Assembly: GCA_015207155.1 (NCBI GenBank)
Contig: JADEXK010000015.1
Coordinates: 1 to 64,000 of the forward strand
Length of the DNA: 64,000 nt
Reading direction: 5' to 3'
Source of the DNA: Nostocales cyanobacterium LEGE 11386
GTDB lineage: Bacteria; Cyanobacteriota; Cyanobacteriia; Cyanobacteriales; Nostocaceae
The translations under genes and the position numbers were made by a program. Below are positions 10,427 to 19,235 of this stretch, piece after piece; the stretch's first letter is position 1, and every line of letters starts with the position of its first letter. The notes beneath the pieces are model-generated. The model ran no database searches and was not told the DNA's origin. It worked only from the letters and a program-made list of their open reading frames with translations.

Positions 10427-10454
10427 CCGTAGTAGTCCAGCTACGGTTTTTTTT
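10427..10454 (+). terminator. Intrinsic terminator without an upstream protein gene
   Basis: The stem CCGTAG/CTACGG is preceded by six A and followed by eight T, a textbook rho-independent terminator that could also work leftward. The nearest gene to the left, the catalase, is transcribed away from it. Confidence 0.75.
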
Positions 10455-10515
10455 ATGAGAAATTTCCCATAATTTAGGGAATAATAAGTTTATAAATCAT
10501 GATTGATGTCCTTTG

Positions 10516-10550
10516 CTCCAGACTTGATAAACAGGCTCTGGAGTTTTTTT
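10516..10550 (+). terminator. Second orphan intrinsic terminator
   Basis: The stem CTCCAGA/TCTGGAG with a 14-base loop is followed by seven T. It lies only 62 bases after the previous terminator. No T-run exists on the other strand, so it acts rightward. Confidence 0.75.
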
Positions 10551-10728
10551 ATGCGTAAATAGAAAAAATGGTAATTGTAGCTGGAAAATAAGTTTCTCTA
10601 AATATAATTACATAGTATTAGTATACAGCCAAGTATCGCTAATTAAGAAAAATTTAGTGATTTCACCGCGCCAAAAATTACCTTTATAAGAATAAGAATA
10701 GTATACAGCTTCTCATTTTTTAATTGTT

Positions 10729-11121
10729 ATGTTTTTAAAAAGAATTGGTGGGTTAGTAACTGTGATAACACTGGCATTTAGTAGTACAGCGATCGCTGAA
10801 ACAACTAGCAACAATGCTTTCTTTCATATTCAAGTAGGTTCTGATAGTAATGGCAATCCGATTCTACTTGATTTGTCATCTGTTAAAGGAACCGAATATA
10901 TCATTTCTCAGAAGCATGGTGATGGTATGGCAAAAACTACTCTTAAGGCTGCTTGTAGTCAAGGTAGGTTATTTTCTAAAAGATTTTCTCTTTATACTTC
11001 AACAGGTCAGTTAACCAGTGATGATAAAACTGAGCGAGAAATTTTTCCTCAACTGGGAACTGCTGACGCTACATCTATGGAAATTGTTTGCCGCGTAGCA
11101 GACACTCGTAGTGATCAGTGA
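10729..11121 (+). CDS. Small secreted protein, function unknown
   Basis: A 130-residue protein with a clear Sec signal peptide: MFLKR, a hydrophobic stretch GGLVTVITLAFSSTA, and a likely cut after AIAE. The mature ~107 residues form a mixed polar domain with two Cys (AACSQ and IVCRVA) that could make one disulfide. I do not recognise a family. It precedes the membrane protein at 11241 by 119 bases on the same strand; whether they are co-transcribed is unclear. Confidence 0.72.
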   Translation: MFLKRIGGLVTVITLAFSSTAIAETTSNNAFFHIQVGSDSNGNPILLDLSSVKGTEYIISQKHGDGMAKTTLKAACSQGRLFSKRFSLYTSTGQLTSDDKTEREIFPQLGTADATSMEIVCRVADTRSDQ

Positions 11122-11240
11122 TATCTGCACTTGTAAACACTACAGAAACACATGACTTCTTGTGCTATTGAGAACATTTTTTGAGAAACTTTTCAGAGAT
11201 TTCATCAGTCTGATTCTCCAAATTCTCTAAAAAAGCACCC

Positions 11241-12644
11241 ATGTCTTTCTCTAGTCAGGGTATTCCCGGTGTGCCTGATTTGACACATCCGATAGAACTA
11301 ATCCAGTTTGGTACTCAGGTAATCCAAGCTTCGCTGTTATTAGTTTTTTTAGTCTTAGCCTTGGGAGTGGCGATCGCTCTAGTCAGTTTTTCTGTCCGTC
11401 GTCATCAGTCGGAACAATTAATTTTCCTTGGTGAGTGGGCTGTTCGTTACTCCCAAATTTTGCAGGGATTACAGCATTTAACCCTAATATTAGTTCTGTT
11501 GGTAGTCGGATTTTTTCTGTGTTCAACCTTAAGTAATCGATATCACCATTGGGAACAAGCCAAGGTAGCTCAAGTAGTTCAAAGTGTTGCTGGTGATAAG
11601 TTAGAGCAAATTGCCCCTCAAGTTCGCTATGTTACTCAACAGCCATTCACATACACTACCCAAGTTGATGGCAAGATTATCAAGGTAACTGATACACAAG
11701 AGGTTAACCGCTTTCTAGCATTATCTGGATCGCAAGTTCTGGTCAAACTTGACCAAAACACAGATGTTCAAGGTCGCAGTGCCATTTATCGAGCAGACTA
11801 TACTGCTGATTACAAAGTTATTAACAAACTAAAAGATATTAATAGTTTTTTCTTTGAAGCACCACCACCCAACGGTTACTCATTACTTTCTAACTATAAA
11901 GTTGAGCGTGACCAGACTCGGTTAGAACCAAACAATCCAGGGGAATATGGCTTTCCCTTCCGTCTACAACCGGGAGAAGAAACTAACTTTCGCGTTACCT
12001 ATCAGGCGCAAGGAGGGTCACGCTGGGTTTATAACACAGCAGGGCAATTGCTTTCTAACTTTCGGCTTACGGCAATTGCTAACTTTGCCTCTGCTGATTT
12101 TGCCAGTGGTATTGTTCCTCATGAGACTAAAGTTGAGAGAAGAAGTACTGAATTTACATGGATATTTGATGATAACGTGTCGGTGCGAAATCCATTTGGA
12201 GTGTTTACTAATACAAATCCCATTCGCAACACTGGCATTATTCCCCGTCTTTTATTGTTAGCACCAGCGTTATTTCTGTGGTGGATATTCTTACTATATT
12301 GGTCACTACCAATGAGTTTAAAAAATGTAGCGATCGCTGGTAGTATTTTCTTCGCTTGTCTGTTGACTTTGACCTATTTAGCTCGCTTCATGAATGCACA
12401 ATTAGCTTGGACAATGATATCTCTCATTTTACTAGCATTGACATGGGGATTAGGTTATAACCGCAGTGCTTCTCTAGCTGCCATCATTTGTACCATTGCT
12501 GGAGCAATATTACCAGTTCTAGGATTATTAGTTCCGTTCAGTGGTATCACTCTCAGTGTTGCAGGTTTGCTTTCAGTCATTTGGTTAGCAGTGCGTCACT
12601 GGTATGGCTGGTATAATTTGCAGCCAGAAGATAGTGTGAAATAG
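11241..12644 (+). CDS. Multi-pass membrane protein with large extracytoplasmic domain
   Basis: A 467-residue protein. Two N-terminal transmembrane segments (~27-52 and ~75-95) are followed by an extracytoplasmic domain of roughly 230 residues, then about five closely spaced C-terminal segments (~335-455). The layout recalls CreD-like inner membrane proteins but I see no decisive motif, so function remains unknown. It is followed by a long perfect inverted repeat separating it from the convergent transporter gene. Confidence 0.75.
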   Translation: MSFSSQGIPGVPDLTHPIELIQFGTQVIQASLLLVFLVLALGVAIALVSFSVRRHQSEQLIFLGEWAVRYSQILQGLQHLTLILVLLVVGFFLCSTLSNRYHHWEQAKVAQVVQSVAGDKLEQIAPQVRYVTQQPFTYTTQVDGKIIKVTDTQEVNRFLALSGSQVLVKLDQNTDVQGRSAIYRADYTADYKVINKLKDINSFFFEAPPPNGYSLLSNYKVERDQTRLEPNNPGEYGFPFRLQPGEETNFRVTYQAQGGSRWVYNTAGQLLSNFRLTAIANFASADFASGIVPHETKVERRSTEFTWIFDDNVSVRNPFGVFTNTNPIRNTGIIPRLLLLAPALFLWWIFLLYWSLPMSLKNVAIAGSIFFACLLTLTYLARFMNAQLAWTMISLILLALTWGLGYNRSASLAAIICTIAGAILPVLGLLVPFSGITLSVAGLLSVIWLAVRHWYGWYNLQPEDSVK

Positions 12645-12667
12645 TGTAAAAACACTTCATTGTGAAC

Positions 12668-12700
12668 AACCCCTAGTTTCGCGCAGCGAAACTAGGGGTT
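12668..12700. terminator. Perfect 15-bp inverted repeat between convergent genes
   Basis: AACCCCTAGTTTCGC, loop GCA, then the exact reverse complement. The right side has only a short T-run, so it is either a weak bidirectional terminator or a small repeat; similar CCCTAG palindromes are common in cyanobacterial spacers. Confidence 0.55.
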
Positions 12701-12777
12701 TCCGTACCCACAGGCGAGTACCGCAACTTAAACCTTTGTCCGAGTTTTGGTCTTACCTCCCCTCCTACAGTACAGTC

Positions 12778-14217
12778 CTACTTTTCCTGACGTGCTTTTA
12801 GTTTCAGCATAATTTCTGCGTGCATTTCGCGAGTAATTGGGTAAAAATATGTGAGAAATAAGCCACAAATTAAGAAAAATGTCGGTAGAGGGCCAACAGC
12901 GAGACGAATGGCTAATAGCGCCGATTCTGGTTGAATGGGTGTAGGTTGTCCTGGTATAGTTGCTTGGAAACCTGCTGCTTGTAAGGCATTGCCCACTAAA
13001 AATAACCCCAAAGCTAAACCAAGTTTTTGCAGTAAAACCATGAAGCCGTAAAAAATTCCTTCTCGGCGTTGTCCGGTTTGCAGTTCATCTAATTCAATCA
13101 CGTCTGGAATCAGCGACCAAGGAACTAGATAAGCAGTGGATACACCAAAACCCGCCATGACAGCCATCAGATACATGACACCTATTTGACCAGGTTGTAA
13201 GAAAAATAGACCCCCGGCTGCCATAATCCATAAACTCATTCCCAAAAAATAAACCAGTCTTTTACCAATTTTTTTGCTCAAAGCACTCCAAACAAATAGC
13301 ATCAACAAGGCGGTGCCTTGAACTGCAATCATGACAGATGGTACATCTGAGTCACGCAGACGCATATAGTTAACTACAAAATAGGGAATAATGCTGGCTG
13401 TTACCTGCACTCCTAACCAAGAAAAAAGATATATACCAATAACAAATAGAAAAGGCCGATTACTGAAAACGATTTTTAGTTGCTCAAAGAAAGGAATAGA
13501 TGGAGGTTCCTCGGCTTGGGTGCGTTTTGCTTCAAAAGCCAACACGCGATCGCGGACTCCAAATATGCACGTATACAACGCCAAAACCGAAATTATTGCA
13601 CAAATTGCCGCTAAAACTAGATATTGTTGCTGGCGATCGGCGATCGCCGAAAAAATGATTTGTGCCAAAATCAGCGATAAAATACTGCCACCAATAGAAA
13701 AAGCAAAGCGAAAGCTATTTAGGGTAGTGCGTTCGTCGTAATCTTGAGTGAGTTCTGGTGTCATCGCCGTATAAGGCAAACTGACAACGGTGTAAACCAC
13801 CTGAGACAATAACCCAATCACGACGTAATACCAAAACAATGGCCAAACATTACTACTCTGATCACTACTAAATTGCGGTACAATCCACTGCAAGAAAAAG
13901 ATCATGCCAAAAGGAATTGCCCCATAAAACATCCAAGGCAAACGACGTCCCCAGTGACGAGATTTAGTTCTATCTGACAACACCCCGATAATTGGATCGT
14001 TGATGGCATCCCAAATTTTACCAATCATTAAAACACTGCCGGCTAAACCCGCCGGAATCCCAGCAACATTAGTAAAGAAAACTAGCAGAAAAAAAATCGA
14101 AATATTGCCAGTAATCGCTGGGCCTAAATCTCCTGCACCATAAGCCAGCTTGGTTTTAAAATCCAGTTTTTGACTGTCAGGAGTATTTTGGGCAAAGTCA
14201 TCAGCAGAATCGGTCAT
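12778..14217 (-). CDS. GPH-type sugar:cation symporter (MFS)
   Basis: A 479-residue twelve-helix transporter of the glycoside-pentoside-hexuronide:cation symporter family (MelB-like). The N-terminal KLAYGAGDLGPAI and the conserved WDAINDPIIGVLSDRTKSRHWGRR region, which holds the Asp residues that bind the coupling cation in MelB, are typical. Helix 7-12 repeats are intact. The substrate is unknown; sugars and other carboxylated or methylated compounds are known for relatives. It diverges from the phosphoribosyltransferase gene by 71 bases. Confidence 0.88.
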   Translation of the reverse strand: MTDSADDFAQNTPDSQKLDFKTKLAYGAGDLGPAITGNISIFFLLVFFTNVAGIPAGLAGSVLMIGKIWDAINDPIIGVLSDRTKSRHWGRRLPWMFYGAIPFGMIFFLQWIVPQFSSDQSSNVWPLFWYYVVIGLLSQVVYTVVSLPYTAMTPELTQDYDERTTLNSFRFAFSIGGSILSLILAQIIFSAIADRQQQYLVLAAICAIISVLALYTCIFGVRDRVLAFEAKRTQAEEPPSIPFFEQLKIVFSNRPFLFVIGIYLFSWLGVQVTASIIPYFVVNYMRLRDSDVPSVMIAVQGTALLMLFVWSALSKKIGKRLVYFLGMSLWIMAAGGLFFLQPGQIGVMYLMAVMAGFGVSTAYLVPWSLIPDVIELDELQTGQRREGIFYGFMVLLQKLGLALGLFLVGNALQAAGFQATIPGQPTPIQPESALLAIRLAVGPLPTFFLICGLFLTYFYPITREMHAEIMLKLKARQEK

Positions 14218-14288
14218 AACAGCTTGCGCTCATATTAAAATAAAAAGTTTGCAGTTGACTTCAGTATCACCTAGAAATCATATTTCTT

Positions 14289-14807
14289 ATGCCAGACCTT
14301 TACGTTTCTTGGTCAGATTATCACCAAAAAATTGAATACCTGGCTGCTCAAATTTATCAGTCAAGCTGGGAATTCAACCAGATTGTTTGTCTTGCCAGAG
14401 GGGGACTGCGAGTCGGAGATATTCTCTCCCGTATATACCAGCAGCCATTGGCAATTTTAGCAACATCATCTTACAGTGGCCCCGGCAAGCAAGAAAGAGG
14501 CAGTTTAACATTTTCGCGCCATTTAACAATGACAACCGAAAAGTTAGGTGTGCGCATTCTTCTAGTAGATGATTTGGTAGACTCTGGAATTACACTCCAG
14601 CAAACTATTCCTTGGCTAAAGCACAATAGTGATTTCCCAATTGAGGAAATTCGCACAGCCGTACTTTGGTACAAAGCTTGTTCGGTGATAGTACCAGATT
14701 ATTATGTCGATTATCTGCCCGATAATCCCTGGATTCATCAACCTTTTGAACACTATGAGCAGATGAACCCGGCAGAATTGGCGGCGAAGGTCAGTCAGCC
14801 GTGTTGA
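14289..14807 (+). CDS. Phosphoribosyltransferase family protein
   Basis: A 172-residue type I phosphoribosyltransferase fold. The PRPP-binding motif RILLVDDLVDSGITLQQTI (~95-113) is well kept, preceded by the strand FNQIVCLARGGLRVGDIL with the characteristic ARGG turn. Relatives salvage xanthine/guanine/hypoxanthine (Gpt/Hpt-like), but the substrate hood is not conserved enough to choose. Cyanobacteria carry several such proteins of unknown use. Confidence 0.85.
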   Translation: MPDLYVSWSDYHQKIEYLAAQIYQSSWEFNQIVCLARGGLRVGDILSRIYQQPLAILATSSYSGPGKQERGSLTFSRHLTMTTEKLGVRILLVDDLVDSGITLQQTIPWLKHNSDFPIEEIRTAVLWYKACSVIVPDYYVDYLPDNPWIHQPFEHYEQMNPAELAAKVSQPC

Positions 14808-14969
14808 TAAATTACCTAGACAAAGTTAATTTCACACTCACTCATCGCTAAATCAGCGTTTGAATTGATCGCTTTAAGAGTGCACTACAAAGCAAGAGGG
14901 CCTACCTAAAGGTCTATGGGCGAGTAATTTGTTTCTTAATTTTGGTAAGAACAATAGCATGTCAGGGTT

Positions 14970-15233
14970 ATGGAAGATATAGCAAAAGGCTTAAAAATTA
15001 CTATTAAAGGAGCTTTAGCTTTTGTAATGGGCAGTCTTATAGGCATCCTGATAGGATTGTTCTTATTTATAGCAACGTTACCTTAAACTATTTTTATAGA
15101 TTTCTTTACATCTAATAAATTAAATTTTGAGGTTCAGACTTTATACAGAGGAATAGTAATTATTTCTATAATTTTAGGTCAAATTCTAGGTTTATGTACT
15201 TGTATATATCTATCATTCACAGGTAAAAACTAA
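14970..15233 (+). pseudogene. Small two-helix membrane protein gene split by an in-frame stop
   Basis: An ATG at 14970 opens 38 codons with one transmembrane helix (LAFVMGSLIGILIGLFLFIA), ended by TAA at 15084-15086. The same frame continues open for 48 more codons to TAA at 15231-15233 and encodes a second helix (IVIISIILGQILGLCTCIYL). Two hydrophobic helices in one frame on either side of a single stop suggest an 87-codon gene with a nonsense mutation; alternatively the 38-residue protein is the real product. AGGG lies just upstream of the ATG, too close to be strong. Confidence 0.55.
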
Positions 15234-15268
15234 CATAAACTATTAAAATTTCTCGCATAAATTCAAAA

Positions 15269-16186
15269 TCAAAATATCCACAGCCACACTGGAAGAGTAA
15301 CCAATAGTGCCACACATCCCACGGCTAAGGATGTAACCGCGAGGTCACGATCAAGATTAAAGGTTTCGGCTATTACTAGTGTGGCAAATGCTGGCGGCAT
15401 TGCCATTTGTAACACAATCACCTGGGCTGGTTCCCCGGTCACACCCAAAAGTGGTAGTGTGCTACCAACAACTAAGGGAACTAGTAGCATTTTGATTGCT
15501 AAACTTATCCCTGCCTCTGGTAGTCTGTGCCAAGAATTCATCTGAGAAAGCCGCATCCCAATTAATACTAGAGATAAAGCAACGACACTCCAACCTACTT
15601 TTTCCAGGCTCAATTCTCCGAAGGTGGAAAGTTTCACCTGCCGAAATAGTAAGCCCAAGCCAAAACTCCACAGGGCAGGATTAATGAAGATGGCCTTTGT
15701 AACGTGCCAATAATTACTAGTATTACCACTGTAATGAGATGCTAATGCTACACCTAAGCCATAAGCGCCGAAGAGTGACCCTAACAAATCGTAGAATAAA
15801 GCCCAAGCAAAATATTCTTGCCCCACCATTGCCAAGGTAATGGGAAAGCCCAGATAACCTGTGTTACCCACCATTGCTGCCAAGATAAAACTACCTTGCG
15901 TTGCTTCTTGAGGAGTGGTATTTGTGAAATAAGCTTGCCCTTTGATTCCCAACCAAGCTAAACATGCCCCTAAAAAGATAGCTAAATAGGCGATCGCCGG
16001 GGCAATCCAAATTTGACTGGACAAATCAGCTTGACGTAAAAAAGCTACAATACTTATAGGTACTCCCACCCAAAACAAAAACTGCCCTATACGTATAGGA
16101 ACTGTGTCAGGTAATTTACGTCCCAGAATAAAACCTACTAGGACTAATCCCACAAGTTTGACGTATAGTTCTAGGAGGTTATCCAA
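15269..16186 (-). CDS. AEC family transporter (auxin-efflux-carrier type)
   Basis: A 305-residue integral membrane protein with about ten hydrophobic segments. Features of the bacterial AEC family are the N-terminal KLVGLVLVGFILGRKLP, the mid-protein GNTGYLGFPITLAMVG motif (the unwound-helix region of the fold), and the C-terminal LQMAMPPAFATLVIAETF. These proteins export small organic acids or related compounds; the substrate is not predictable. It is an isolated gene, divergent from the VanY-like gene. Confidence 0.88.
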   Translation of the reverse strand: MDNLLELYVKLVGLVLVGFILGRKLPDTVPIRIGQFLFWVGVPISIVAFLRQADLSSQIWIAPAIAYLAIFLGACLAWLGIKGQAYFTNTTPQEATQGSFILAAMVGNTGYLGFPITLAMVGQEYFAWALFYDLLGSLFGAYGLGVALASHYSGNTSNYWHVTKAIFINPALWSFGLGLLFRQVKLSTFGELSLEKVGWSVVALSLVLIGMRLSQMNSWHRLPEAGISLAIKMLLVPLVVGSTLPLLGVTGEPAQVIVLQMAMPPAFATLVIAETFNLDRDLAVTSLAVGCVALLVTLPVWLWIF

Positions 16187-16288
16187 GATTGCGCCTAGGA
16201 ATTACAGATGTAAAATAATACCCAAGAAGTTTATTTCTGTCCAGTCTACAATCTCAAATGAATCTTGAACATAAGCAGGAGTTGATCC

Positions 16289-17122
16289 TTGAATAAAGCC
16301 GGGTTTTCTGGACAATCGCCAAATTTATCAGGTGCCTCTAGTGAAGATATTCCAGTTGCTTTACGCGATATTCCTGATGCCACACCCAAGCTACCTTTGC
16401 GAACCCTATTTTTACTAGTTGGGGGAGTAGGGGGATTTATCCTGCTGGTTTTAATTACGGGTTTTTTGTTTTTCGTCACAGCACCTAAAAATACCGTTGA
16501 TTCTTCATCTGCATCGCCAAGTTCTACAACTGCACCAAATACAGAATCTAGTAATTCTGTCAATATCCCAGAGAATAACAGCAATGCTTTATTGGGACAT
16601 TTGACATACCCAGAAGCACCAGAGTCAGAACTAGTAGCAATTACCGCAGATGGGCGGATGAGAATGCGAAAAGCAGCTGCACAAAGGTATCAGGCGATGG
16701 CACAAGCAGCGCGGAGTGCAGGTGTAATTTTAGTGCCAATTTCTGGTTTTCGTTCGGTGAAGGAGCAGGAGCAGTTATTTTTCGGTATTAGTGCTAGGCG
16801 CAATCAAACCCCAGCAGAAAGAGCTGCTGTCAGTGCGCCGCCTGGGCATAGTGAACATCACACAGGTTACGCGGTGGATATCGGAGATGGTGCAGTACCA
16901 GCAACTAATCTCCAAACTAACTTTGAAAATACCAAAGCTTATAAGTGGCTAGAAGCAAATGCTGCCCGTTTTGGCTTTGAACTTTCCTTTCCCAAAGATA
17001 ATCCCCAAGGTGTGAGTTATGAACCTTGGCACTGGCGTTTTGTCGGCGATCGCCATAGTTTGGAGTTATTCTACAAAGCTAAAAATTTGCCCCCATCTTC
17101 TACATCCCAATCAACACCTTGA
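16289..17122 (+). CDS. VanY-like D-alanyl-D-alanine carboxypeptidase
   Basis: A membrane-anchored peptidoglycan-trimming enzyme. Residues ~40-63 form one transmembrane helix, a Ser/Thr-rich linker follows, and the M15B peptidase domain covers ~105-265. Zinc and catalytic motifs are visible: SGFRSVKEQEQLF, the H-x6-D motif in SEHHTGYAVDIGD, and EPWHWRFVG. The start is a TTG at 16289, chosen because AGGAG lies 7 bases before it and no better in-frame ATG exists. Without VanA/H/X neighbours it is probably a wall-maintenance enzyme, not a resistance factor. Confidence 0.9.
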   Translation: MNKAGFSGQSPNLSGASSEDIPVALRDIPDATPKLPLRTLFLLVGGVGGFILLVLITGFLFFVTAPKNTVDSSSASPSSTTAPNTESSNSVNIPENNSNALLGHLTYPEAPESELVAITADGRMRMRKAAAQRYQAMAQAARSAGVILVPISGFRSVKEQEQLFFGISARRNQTPAERAAVSAPPGHSEHHTGYAVDIGDGAVPATNLQTNFENTKAYKWLEANAARFGFELSFPKDNPQGVSYEPWHWRFVGDRHSLELFYKAKNLPPSSTSQSTP

Positions 17123-17171
17123 TCATGTTGCTCTGAGTTTTCCAATACTTGGATTAAATTCTACCAAGTAG

Positions 17172-17768
17172 TTATTGACATACAGAAGAACCAAACTCAG
17201 TTTGTTGATACTGCAACTGCCTAGTTTTGGCAGCCGCGATCAAAGCAGGTAATGTGAATACATAGTCTCGCTCTCGCACCCTTGTATGGCAACCAATGCA
17301 AGAGCCTTGATTATCAGAAACCAAAGAACCAGATGGGCTGTACCAAGCAGATTGCCATTCACCACTATGGGGATCAATGTTCCATCCATTGCGTTTCTCT
17401 CGAATGAAAATATTATTTAGCTGAGTCGGAGTTAAATTACCCTGATCACTCTGATTAGCTGAATAAGTTTCCATCACAATCACTGTATTACTGGGAACTA
17501 CTTCACTTGTTGCAACCACATCCAAGGAATCATGGTTCACATACATTTGTCTCACAATTCGGCTGTTAGGACAGTCTACCGTAGCATAGTGCATAAACTT
17601 TTGTTGATAGTTAACTGGAAATTGCACAGGTGAAGTAATGGCTACAGCAAAATTGCCCTGAGTATATCCATTGCCTGAAAGTCGGTAAGAGAACAAAGAA
17701 ATGAGATGCACTAGTGCGATCGCGCTAATAAATAATGTCAGCAATACAAACCATTTGTGCTGTTTCAT
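17172..17768 (-). CDS. Cytochrome P460 family protein
   Basis: An exported or membrane-anchored single-heme protein. A hydrophobic helix (WFVLLTLFISAIALVHLISLF) opens it. The c-type heme motif CIGCH lies near the C-terminus, and the preceding NGWNIDPHSGEWQSAWYSPSG fits the cytochrome P460 fold. Family members include enzymes that oxidise hydroxylamine, but most are uncharacterised; the crosslinking Lys cannot be confirmed here. I choose the ATG at 17768 because AGAGG precedes it; an ATG four codons earlier lies too close to its own purine tract. It begins about 13 bases after the beta-propeller gene stops, so the two form an operon. Confidence 0.82.
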   Translation of the reverse strand: MKQHKWFVLLTLFISAIALVHLISLFSYRLSGNGYTQGNFAVAITSPVQFPVNYQQKFMHYATVDCPNSRIVRQMYVNHDSLDVVATSEVVPSNTVIVMETYSANQSDQGNLTPTQLNNIFIREKRNGWNIDPHSGEWQSAWYSPSGSLVSDNQGSCIGCHTRVRERDYVFTLPALIAAAKTRQLQYQQTEFGSSVCQ

Positions 17769-17783
17769 TTTCCTCTTCATCCC

Positions 17784-19127
17784 CTATGGAACTAACACCA
17801 TTGAATGTGCCCCCCGTGTGACTGTGATTGAGTAACGAGTCTGAACCAGTCGTGGTTGAGGGTTGAGTGGATCAGTTGCAATTCGCCAAAAATCGATAGA
17901 ACTTCCTGGCATTCGGTCATCAAAATGATCAAAACTAACTACAGCAAGATATTGGCTGGAGGCATCAAAAGCCGCAGCCTCTGGCAAAATGCCATCAAAA
18001 GCGTAGTCGGCGACATGATTCAATTGCCCCATTTGCGGATCTAATGTGAAAAAACTCAATGATGAGAACCAAGTAATGCGATCGTCATCGTAGGGCAAAT
18101 AGCTCCGCTCTAAATTAGTTGTGACTACATATTTCCCATTCGGGCTAACAGCTAATCCTTCAGGACTTACTCCTGTCATAGCTCGCGAAACCAGGGCATG
18201 GCGAGGAGAACCATCCGCCTGAGTTCCTGCTTCTAAGCGAATGCTGACAACACTACCACGAGGAGCTTCAGACCACGTTCCTTCGACATCTGCTCCCCAA
18301 TAGAGATTGTTCACAATGACATGGCGACCATCTGGGGTAAATCGAGCCATGTAAGGAGCCTTCTCAATTTGCACGATATTTCCCCAAGGTTCCAGCGTCA
18401 GGTTAGCACCTTGACGCATCACTCTTGCAAATGCCACTGCCGCAACAGTCTCATTGACAAGTGCTAGCACATCTTGAGTTGGGTGCCATTCTGCATGGAT
18501 CAGCCGTTGTTCTAAAGGTAAGCTAGGTACTGAAGGATAAATGGGTTGTCCGAGTCGCCCTTCAGTGAAGGGAATCAGTGCTAAAGGAGTTGTTTTACCA
18601 GCACCTTCTGGATCAAAAGTGACTGCTACCAGAGAGCCATCTGCATTCACACTGACAGAGCCAGGGCGCTCTGCAATTTCCATATTTTGAACCAATGTAG
18701 GTTGTGTAGGGTCTGCCAGGTCGAACACTTGAATGCGATTCCCATGCCGTAAATCCGCAAAGGTTTGTTTTTGCCAATTACCTTCGGGACGTTGTGTCAA
18801 GGTTTCAACAACAAATGCGTAACGACCATCAGGCGTTACATCAACAACAACAGGTGGCCCTGCCACAGAATTACTGGCCTCAGTTTCATAAACTTTCAGG
18901 TCTCTCACATGGCCTTCCAGAGGAACCACGCTCAGTGCATCTCGTCCTTCAGGAGGCCCAAGCCTGCCATCTACATACGCTGATGCCAGCATATCGGCAT
19001 CTGAAACAGAGATGAGATAACGTCCTTGAAAATCAAATGGTGCTGCACGGTCTAGCGTCTGGGCTATAACTATTCCAGGCATTGCTGTCAATGTTACCAG
19101 TCCCAGAGCAAGTAGTCGTCGATACAT
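17784..19127 (-). CDS. Secreted beta-propeller protein (lactonase/YncE-like)
   Basis: A 447-residue exported protein with a signal peptide (LLALGLVTLTAMPGIVIAQ). Repeated blade motifs follow: VDVTPDGRYAFVV, VSVNADGSLVAVT, ARFTPDGRHVIVN and LAVSPNGKYVVTT, each about 60-80 residues apart, as in YVTN/lactonase-like seven-bladed propellers. No catalytic signature is clear. Coupling to a P460-type cytochrome gene directly downstream suggests a periplasmic redox module whose substrate is unknown. A TetR gene is divergent at 109 bases and is the likely regulator. Confidence 0.82.
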   Translation of the reverse strand: MYRRLLALGLVTLTAMPGIVIAQTLDRAAPFDFQGRYLISVSDADMLASAYVDGRLGPPEGRDALSVVPLEGHVRDLKVYETEASNSVAGPPVVVDVTPDGRYAFVVETLTQRPEGNWQKQTFADLRHGNRIQVFDLADPTQPTLVQNMEIAERPGSVSVNADGSLVAVTFDPEGAGKTTPLALIPFTEGRLGQPIYPSVPSLPLEQRLIHAEWHPTQDVLALVNETVAAVAFARVMRQGANLTLEPWGNIVQIEKAPYMARFTPDGRHVIVNNLYWGADVEGTWSEAPRGSVVSIRLEAGTQADGSPRHALVSRAMTGVSPEGLAVSPNGKYVVTTNLERSYLPYDDDRITWFSSLSFFTLDPQMGQLNHVADYAFDGILPEAAAFDASSQYLAVVSFDHFDDRMPGSSIDFWRIATDPLNPQPRLVQTRYSITVTRGAHSMVLVP

Positions 19128-19235
19128 GATTTTCTATTGCATAAAGTAAGCCACTCGTTTTATTATACTGTATCTTCGTCAACGATGGGGAGTATGATGA
19201 GGGAGGTATAAGCAAAATAAAACTATCGTTTCACT

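Larger units (their letters stand above)
9657..10728. other. 1.07-kb spacer with repeats and two orphan terminators
   Basis: From 9868 to about 9935 there is a repeat (ATATCTTGCACCAGGCGACTGG onward, then CGGCTACACAGG and CCGCCTACGCGGG) related to those at 19938-20030 and 54487-54834. A second GC-rich repeat piece covers about 9945-10065. The AT-rich part from 10080 onward has two rightward intrinsic terminators (10427-10454, 10516-10550) without a rightward protein gene upstream. Very short frames at 10272-10295 and 10303-10356 are not enough to call genes. Confidence 0.6.
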
